Below are positions 57,465 to 64,000 of a stretch of DNA of 64,000 bases, piece after piece; within the stretch, counting starts at the first letter, position 1; each line of letters begins with the position of its first letter. The position numbers and the translations under genes are program-made. The stretch comes from Gordionus sp. m RMFG-2023. Its lineage: Eukaryota > Nematomorpha > Gordioida > Chordodea > Parachordodidae. Where the stretch lies: assembly GCF_954871325.1 (NCBI RefSeq), contig NC_088777.1, positions 38,107,366-38,171,365 of the forward strand, read 5' to 3'. The notes below the pieces were generated by a model. It was not told the DNA's origin. It made no database searches and worked only from the letters and a program-made list of their open reading frames with translations.

Positions 57465-58345
57465 ATGAAAGATATATGGAAATTTTTTATATTCATATAA
57501 TTTAATTTGTATAAATATAGTTAGTATTAAATAAGTTATGCTATTTTAAAAATATTGTGTAAATAAAATTCATATTCATAATAAAGAAATCGATTTTAAA
57601 TATATCAAATTTCTTTAAATCGTAGCCCCCTCCCCACCAAGTTTTAAAAAAATACACCACTAGCATAATTTTGTATTACTGGAGTTATTTATTATAATAC
57701 TAGTTGATAACCCATCAAGAATGTCGGGAATAATAAAATCTTGAACTATTATATGGAATTTTTTTTTAAATACATTTTTTTATATAAAATAAATGACAAA
57801 TTTTAGTGATTATTAATTATTTTATTAAATTTAGCGTAAAATGTATGAAATTATAATCAAAAATGTAAGGTAGATATCGATAAATTGGTATTGCATGTCA
57901 TTTCCAGAGTTCAAATATTGTTGTTGAAATAAAAATTTTATACTGGCATTTATTGGGGTGGTAATATGAGATAAATGTTTATTTTTTAATTGGCTGAATA
58001 TAATTTAAATTTATTTGTTAAATCTAAAATGTAAGTACTTAGGATTAGTAAGGGAGGTTAATTTTCTGGCATAGGAAGATATTGATAAATAGGTATTTTA
58101 TATTTGCAGAGATCGCATTTTGTGGTTGAGATAAGAAAATTTTACTGCCATATTTTGGGGTGATAAATAATTTAAATTTATTTGTTAAATCTAAATTGTA
58201 ATATAAAAATAATTTTATATAAATTAATAAATTTTACTTTGAATATAAACACAATAAGATCTAAATTATATAAATTAATTGAAAAATAAATGTTAATAGC
58301 AAAATAGTAACATATATAAGAAAGATTATATTACAAAATTTAATA
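57465..58345. other. AT-rich stretch with one transposon end
   Basis: tagccccctcccc near 57,622 and aaatacaccactag ending at about 57,665 look like the right end of a CAGTGGTGTAT-type hAT element. No gene. Confidence 0.4.
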
Positions 58346-58418
58346 TAGAAGCTGGCTGAGTGGAAGAACGTTTGCCTTTAAAACGTTAAGCCATAGGTTC
58401 GAATCCCGTGATGTACAA
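58346..58418 (+). tRNA. tRNA-Leu(TAA)-like sequence, probably a pseudogene or SINE head
   Basis: The A box TGGCTGAGTGG and B box GGTTCGAATCC are near consensus and 41 bases apart, start to start. Counting from T8 puts TAA at positions 34-36 with T33 and A37. The T stem pairs at four of five positions, counting one G-T wobble. The anticodon stem is only partly paired, and the acceptor ends (tagaagc / gatgtac) do not pair, so it is unlikely to make a working tRNA. Confidence 0.4.
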
Positions 58419-58440
58419 AAAAATTTCTTAAAATTTAACA

Positions 58441-58710
58441 TTAGAGATATATAGTCTCCATCGATTTATTTAACATTAAGAAGACAGAAAAGTTGATAGA
58501 AAAAATATAAATTAACATTAAGATCTGAGGAAATATTTCCTTCAGACCATTGTGATATTTCAGTAAAGCATTAATAATCGCCTCTTCTAACTCCATAAAA
58601 GATGTCACTGCTTGATGGCGGAGACTCAATTTCGTTGGGCAAGCTTGCAATTTCTTTCTCCCTGATGAACAAGGAGTTTCATAAATAATTATTATTTGAC
58701 TAGAAATGAA
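58441..58710 (-). pseudogene. hAT transposase fragment (ZMYM1-like)
   Basis: The minus strand reads ETPCSSGRKKLQACPTKLSL, then RHQAVTSFMELEEAIINALL, then KYHNGLKEIFPQ. This resembles the 'TRWSAR.DA......I..AL..I' segment of hAT transposases. An element end of the G/C-run type lies near 58,940-58,985 (ccccggtgcgtacacgcctg). Confidence 0.5.
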
Positions 58711-59281
58711 AATGGTAGATAAATATTACGCCACTAGAAAATTTAAAATAGTAGGTAAATATTACGGCAAGGAAAACTTGAAATCGAAATTAATTGATAA
58801 AATAACTGTGATGAATGTGATAAATTAATGAAATTAAATATATATTTAATATGAGATAGGAATAAATATTAACAAATATAAATTAATATAAACAATAAAA
58901 TTTTTGAAAAATATACGGCATCTGCATTTTTTGGCTTGGGAGGGGGGGTGATTTGCCCCCCCCCCCGGTGCGTACACGCCTGTAACTAAGTAACCAGCAA
59001 TGATGTCATTTTAATCATTTATATTTTATATACATAAATAGAAAATGGTTGATATCATTTAGAATTTATTTTTAATGCCATTTTTTAAAATTATAATCTA
59101 ATAAATAACTATTATTTTAATCAAGGATTTTATATTTTAATTGTTGAACACAATTTGAAGTGTAAATTTATATATTGTAGAAATAATTAACTTTTATATG
59201 ATTTATAAAAATTTTATTATAAAAATGATTTCTTTGGATCTACTACCTAGGATTTTATATTTTTATTTACAATATTAAAAT

Positions 59282-59761
59282 TAGAGATCTGCAAAGTTAG
59301 GCCCGGCCCGTACCCGGCCCGAGTCCGGCCGGAATGGGTTTCGGGCTGGGCTCAGGCCTAATTCTATTTAAAATAATATGGTTCGGGCCGGGCCTAATAT
59401 TTTTAAAGAAATTTCGGGCCGGGTCGGGTTGGACCTTGGAAATTTTATTAAATATATCTAAATTTATCAATTTTATATTGAATTTTTTATGTAAAATAAA
59501 AATTTTTGATTTAATTTATTTAAACTAAACGCTATATAACATATGTCTTTTATTTTAAGTAATTATAAAAAGTAATTTCTGTATTTAAACAAATTTAGGC
59601 CTGGCCGGGCCGTTAAATTTTTTAAAAATAAATTTTGGGTTCGGGCCGGGCCGGCAAAACTTTTTTAAAAAATTTTGGGTTCGGGCCGGGCCGGCAAAAC
59701 ATTTTTAAAAAAAATTTCGGCCGGGCCAGGTTTGAAAAATTAGGCCCGATGCAGATCACTA
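59282..59761. mobile_element. hAT-type GC-rich miniature element with perfect 8-bp target duplication
   Basis: The ends TAGAGATCTGCA and TGCAGATCACTA are inverted. ATTAAAAT is duplicated at 59,274-59,281 and 59,762-59,769. The arms are packed with gggccgggcc words in both orientations, including a near-perfect tandem pair (tttgggttcgggccgggccg) at about 59,634-59,690. Type copy for the GC-rich family in this window. Confidence 0.92.
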
Positions 59762-60357
59762 ATTAAAATGCTATAAATGATAAATTTGATATTTTTATAA
59801 AAAATATAAAACATAAAACGATGAAATAGAGGATCGATTGGAGGAGAATAACTTGCCTCAATTTTTTAAAATAAAGAACAAAACAATCAATGTTTTTAAT
59901 AAATTTCCCTTAAAAAGTTGTTTATTAAGTATAATACCACAATCCCCCATCCGCCCCTGTAGAGCGCGCTTTTAGTATAGCTAGTGCCGTATTAACTGCC
60001 AAGCATTTAATAAGAAAAATTTTTTATAAATAAAAATATCTTTTTATTCGTTATATTATATTATATTTATAATTATATTATCTAAATAAAACTAAATTAT
60101 TTTTTAACATGCTAATATATTGTGTTAAAAAATTATTAAATTAAATTTAAAAAAAAAAATTTATCATAAAATTTTGCGAAAGTGAACGCGCTCCCTTTTT
60201 TTGAAATGTTTACAGCACTATATATATAATATGCATATTATAAAATAAAAATGAAGCGTGTCCTGCTTATTCCGCCCTTAAAATATTTATAATTTCTTGC
60301 CAATAATAGTACGATTAGCTATAATCCACACGTTATAAACCTCTTGAAACGATATGA

Positions 60358-60573
60358 ATAGCGAAAATTTTTTTATGGAGTCCGAATGACTATGAGCATT
60401 CAAATGATACTAATGTGTTGTATTTTAAATATTTGTGGACTTCCTTACATCTGCTATATGGATGTGTTGCTAATGATTATAGTTTTATTGAAATACCTTA
60501 CAACAAAATTCTGGTTAAAGTAGCACATATTTTTATTAATATTCTGCTTGATAATTTGTTAACAAAAATATAG
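60358..60573 (+). CDS. Candidate exon of an unrecognised gene
   Basis: A 71-codon frame between stops without ATG: IAKIFLWSPNDYEHSNDTNV, then LYFKYLWTSLHLLYGCVAND, then YSFIEIPYNKILVKVAHIFI. An acceptor (gatatgaatag) precedes it in phase 1. Rich in W, Y, H and N, unlike background. A second frame of the same DNA reads QMILMCCILNICGLPYICYM, which superficially resembles a receptor helix 6, but it is shorter. A further candidate exon follows at 60.64 kb. Confidence 0.35.
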   Translation: MAKIFLWSPNDYEHSNDTNVLYFKYLWTSLHLLYGCVANDYSFIEIPYNKILVKVAHIFINILLDNLLTKI

Positions 60574-60643
60574 GAATCTTTCTAGTCATCTATTTAAAAC
60601 TTAATATATTCTATACAAGGTTGAGTACTTAAAACTTTTGAAG

Positions 60644-60728
60644 GGTTGCATATAGAGTTATGAAATTTGATTTTGGTGGACATTTTTTAATAGTATCAAA
60701 AGGACTTGATTCGAAAATCAGAACTTAA
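60644..60728 (+). CDS. Candidate terminal exon of an unrecognised gene
   Basis: After an acceptor (acttttgaag), a phase-2 frame reads VAYRVMKFDFGGHFLIVSKG, then LDSKIRT and a stop. A phase-2 donor at 60,558 (AATTT|GTTAAC) in the preceding candidate exon could join to it through an 85-base intron. No family recognised. Confidence 0.35.
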
Positions 60729-61476
60729 GAGAAGATAAGCATAAATAAATGAGTAGCCCAGTATTAAAATGTATTTTGAACTTACTTTATACACCAGGGA
60801 ATCAATGTTGTAATAAGCGAAATACTTAAATTAATAGATTTTAAAATAAAATGAATGTGAAAGAGTTTAGCAGATTTTTAAAACTGAAAAATCAGTATAT
60901 ATTTTATATTTTTTTTGAAATTTTTTGCTTCGGACACCGTCTTATTTTCCAAATTGACCCATTAAATAAGCCACTGAATCTATATATCTTTAAGAAGAAA
61001 TAGAAAGAAGTAGAAAGAGCGATGGAAAGAAAAATAGATGTGCCTACATTTTATTTTTTATATAATTGTTTTTCTGGAGAATCACAATGGAAATTTTAAT
61101 ATATTATAATTTAAAAAAAAAGTCTTTTCAACCATTCAATTAAAAAAATAAATATTGAATAAAAAGCGACAAATTATTTATTGGGAGAAATTATTGGGAA
61201 ATTAGATTAAACCTATCATTGTAATAATAAGAATAAGATAAATATAAGAATAATTTTTTCATGTATAATCATTATTATTTTCTAAACAAAGGGATTTGTA
61301 TTTATATAAGCATTACAATTTAAAACCTTGTTCCAATTACGTGTTATAAAATTAATTTCCCTTTATTATTATTCTTCTTCCTCCTTCTATTTAAACTAAA
61401 GTTAACCCTTGTTTTAACAGGTAACATTTTTTTTTAAAATTAGTCAGTTCATATTATCAATTTTTTTTATAAATAA
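60729..61476. other. AT-rich stretch, nothing recognised
   Basis: No exon-like block or repeat end on either strand. Confidence 0.5.
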
Positions 61477-61756
61477 TAAAGGGCTTGCCGATCTGGGGTT
61501 TGGGAAATAAAATGGTAAGATATTAAAAATCCGGGTGGGGTCTAAAAAATGAGTATACGCCCAGGCCAGATTTGGTCGATTTTTTTAAAAATATTTAAAT
61601 TATATCAAATTAACTATTTCAAAAATTGCATGCTAAAAAATTTAATATTCATGCGCTTTCCATATTTTCGATTTCCTTTTAAAATAAGGAACAAGATAGC
61701 GCCAGAAATTTTTCAAAATAATTCAATTTAAAGAAAGCTACCTTTGCGGATCTCTG
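61477..61756. mobile_element. hAT-like GC-rich miniature element
   Basis: The left end TAAAGGGCTTGCCGATC and right end CTTTGCGGATCTCTG resemble the termini of the 59.3 and 35.0 kb copies, with ccgggtggggtc and cccaggccaga inside. No target duplication. Confidence 0.5.
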
Positions 61757-61789
61757 ATCATAGTAAATGGTAAGGGGGTGACGATAACA

Positions 61790-62038
61790 TAACTAACGAT
61801 ATTATGCCAGACCCCATTAGCATAAAAGCCTTAGATGTGGCATGAAGATGTATTTTTATATTTAATTTCTTACCTATGTTCATTTTTTGAAAAACTTTCC
61901 TGGTTTAACATATTTTTCCAAAACACCGTTTTTAACCCAAAAATTATAAAAAATCACTGTCTAGTTTATTTTGCTTTTAACAAAATATATTATGACTCAG
62001 AATTAAAAAATTTGTATACCTGTTCCTTAAATCCATAG
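61790..62038 (+). CDS. Candidate coding block, frame uncertain
   Basis: One frame reads DNITNDIMPDPISIKALDVA to a stop near 61,844. An overlapping frame starts at an ATG (61,835) and codes 67 residues, including MWHEDVFLYLISYLCSFFEK and VYFAFNKIYYDSELKNLYTC, to a stop. The overlap suggests either a short exon followed by another gene's start or a frameshifted relic. Not recognised. Confidence 0.3.
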
Positions 62039-62308
62039 CTATAAAATAAAATTTAACGTAAGTTTAGCATAACTAGAAGTCAGGCAAAAACGATTTGTAC
62101 AATAATATAACCTTGGGGTAAAGTTTTTATGGGTAAAACGGTTGTTCCGTCTGATTTAAGCTGTAAAAGATAATTTTTAAATATTACACCTTATAGAAAG
62201 ATACTTTTGAAGGAAAAGGAACCTTAATAGTTTGTGCATTGTTTGGAATAAAATTTTAAGATAGTCGCAAAGGGGAAGATAATTGAAATGTACGATGTGT
62301 CTAAAATA

Positions 62309-62890
62309 CAGGGACCCGGAGTGAACCGTAACGAACCGTTAAACCATTATAAACCGTTATAAATATCTGAACCATAACCGTAACCGAACCGATATAATTA
62401 TTTTTTGAAGGAGTAAAAAAAAACTTTATAAAAAACGGTTAAACCGGTTCAGTTTTTATATTTTAGAAATGGAAATAATTTGAATATCCGGAATAATATA
62501 AACTTGCTCTTATAGTACTGGCGGTTCCCGCAACACAAGTTTCTGTAGAAAGGGCCTTTTGGGGGCTAAAATTTGTGTTATCGTCACAACGAACAAAAAG
62601 GAATCCATTTATATTAGAAAATATATTACTTATACTAAATAATATATTTAAAAATAAGTTATTTTTAATCTCATTTATTTTTTTTGTATATAATTCATAG
62701 ATGCTTATAATAAAAATAAATTAGAAGATGGTGTTGCTTCAATAAAAAAAATTTTCTAACCATAATAAACCTTTATAATTAGCTGAACCGAACGAACCTT
62801 TATAAATTTTTTCTTTAGAATCGTAACCAAAACGTAACCATTATAATTTTTTACATACTGAACCGTTATAAATAACGGTTCGGGTCCCTG
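62309..62890 (+). mobile_element. hAT element remnant with transposase C-terminus, near-perfect target duplication
   Basis: The ends CAGGGACCCGGAGTGAACCG and ...AACGGTTCGGGTCCCTG are inverted. Flanking octamers CTAAAATA and CTGAAATA differ at one base. At about 62,525-62,655 the plus strand reads VPATQVSVERAFWGLKFVLS, then ILENILLILNNIF, the hAT dimerisation domain. Same family group as the 40.7 kb element. It lacks the catalytic part. Confidence 0.88.
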
Positions 62891-64000
62891 CTGAAATAGG
62901 CACACTCAAAATGCACAATCTATATAATTTTTTGTATTCCGGCATTGTATTGATTTATTTATACTAGAAGCGATATAGATGTCAAAATTGCAATATTTTC
63001 TTCAATTAAACAAAATAATATGCACAATTTTATTTTAAACACTTTACCCTATGCTCAAGCCACTTTATCATGAGTATGGGGTAAAATGTCAAAAATGGCA
63101 CACTTCACATAATTCATCACAGTTCCTAAAGTATCATAGGTAGAGATCTACTCTTTTTTTTTATTTTGTAGATGAAGATGAATATTTTGTTAAGTTTTTG
63201 TTTATGTTTGAAAATTTTATGGTAAAAATGCTAAATACCAATCTTTTTACCCTAGTTTCCTCTATTTTATTTATTATCATTTTATCAAGAATATATATTT
63301 GTCGTCAACTTTTTTCGAAATTTTTTTTTCAATAAAAATTGAAGGGGCCAGTGGTTATATATATTAGGATTATCAGATTTTATTTTAACTCAATTTATTC
63401 TTTCATTCGGTTAATTAGCCTAATCATTTATTCCTTTTTAAATTTACTACAGTTAACAATTTTACAAAATTTTCGGATATCTTAAGTTAAATATGGCACC
63501 CTTTTTTATCCCAATCAAAATTTTATGTATAAATTGTAATTTTAAAACATCCAAAATAATAATTACCTTATTAAACTTTGAATCCTACTATGACATTTTG
63601 GCATCGAAATAACCATTTTCGACGATAACAAACATTTTATAGATAAAATTAAATTTATTGATAAAATTTAATTTATAGATAAAATTCATTATAATTTAAA
63701 AAAATATAAAACAATAAATTACTTTTTTAGTTATCAAAAAAATAACCAAAAAATCTAGTTGTCACGTTATCTTTTTTATATAGCATTATTTTTAGGACCA
63801 CCAACTTGATTTAAGAATTTCTTTTGGATAGATAATTTTTGCTCATATTAGTTTTTGTTCAGATTGCAAGAAGGATTTAGGACAACACTGTCCCTAATAT
63901 AAATAAATTTCTGTTACCACCCACCATAAGGTTAATGAATTTAAAAAAACATACAAATTTAATTTAAATTGAAATAAGGAAGAGAAAGGCATAAATTATT
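62891..64000. other. AT-rich end of window
   Basis: An imperfect hairpin lies at 63,040-63,088 (arms cactttaccctatgctca and tgagtatggggtaaaatg, four mismatches in 18). No gene is recognised. Confidence 0.5.

Noticed and set aside
60388-60535. Frame reading QMILMCCILNICGLPYICYM as helix 6 of the 52.3 kb receptor
   Set aside because: No helix 5 or 7 nearby, a shorter frame than its overlapping alternative, and CGLP instead of CWTP. Judged chance resemblance.

Overview
This window is nuclear DNA from an animal. It is very AT-rich: intergenic sequence is almost all A and T, while exons stand out by more balanced codons. Two genes encode class A neuropeptide-type receptors. One of these is of the GnRH/adipokinetic hormone type, which is a bilaterian family. 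I also found a KRTCAP2 (oligosaccharyltransferase subunit) gene with introns of only 43-44 bases, and exons of a single-pass surface protein joined by phase-1 introns. This fits an invertebrate, perhaps a lophotrochozoan such as a flatworm, but I cannot name the species.

Layout. 0-2 kb: a satellite array of about 130-bp units. 2-14 kb: AT-rich DNA with a few candidate exons, hAT-type miniature elements and a decayed mobile coding relic. 14.1-16.3 kb: an orphan peptide-type receptor. 18.7-19.0 kb: the last exon of an unrecognised gene. 19.7-22.2 kb: a hAT transposon with a perfect 8-bp target duplication. 23.4-32.2 kb: a proposed multi-exon gene on the plus strand (Ig-like half domain, cysteine-rich EB/EGF-like module, transmembrane helix, cytoplasmic tail). 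35.6-35.8 kb: the last exon of a basic protein on the minus strand. 38.6-39.1 kb: KRTCAP2 on the minus strand, complete in four exons. 40-51 kb: mostly hAT-family transposons, whole or decayed. 52.3-53.2 kb: the 5' half of a GnRH/AKH-type receptor with an exceptionally long first intracellular loop. 54.4-55.5 kb: a Ty3/gypsy-like fossil. 57.2-57.4 kb: exons resembling the C-terminus of MIX23/CCDC58. 56-64 kb: further hAT miniature elements and candidate exons.

The genes do not form an operon or a pathway. Two are receptors for secreted peptides, one is a cell-surface protein, and two are housekeeping (ER glycosylation, mitochondrial intermembrane space). The strongest structural signal is repeated colonisation by hAT-superfamily elements. 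Several have exact 8-bp target duplications, and one miniature element lies inside another. All calls are from reading the sequence by eye. No database search was run, and exon joins rest on splice motifs and reading phase.
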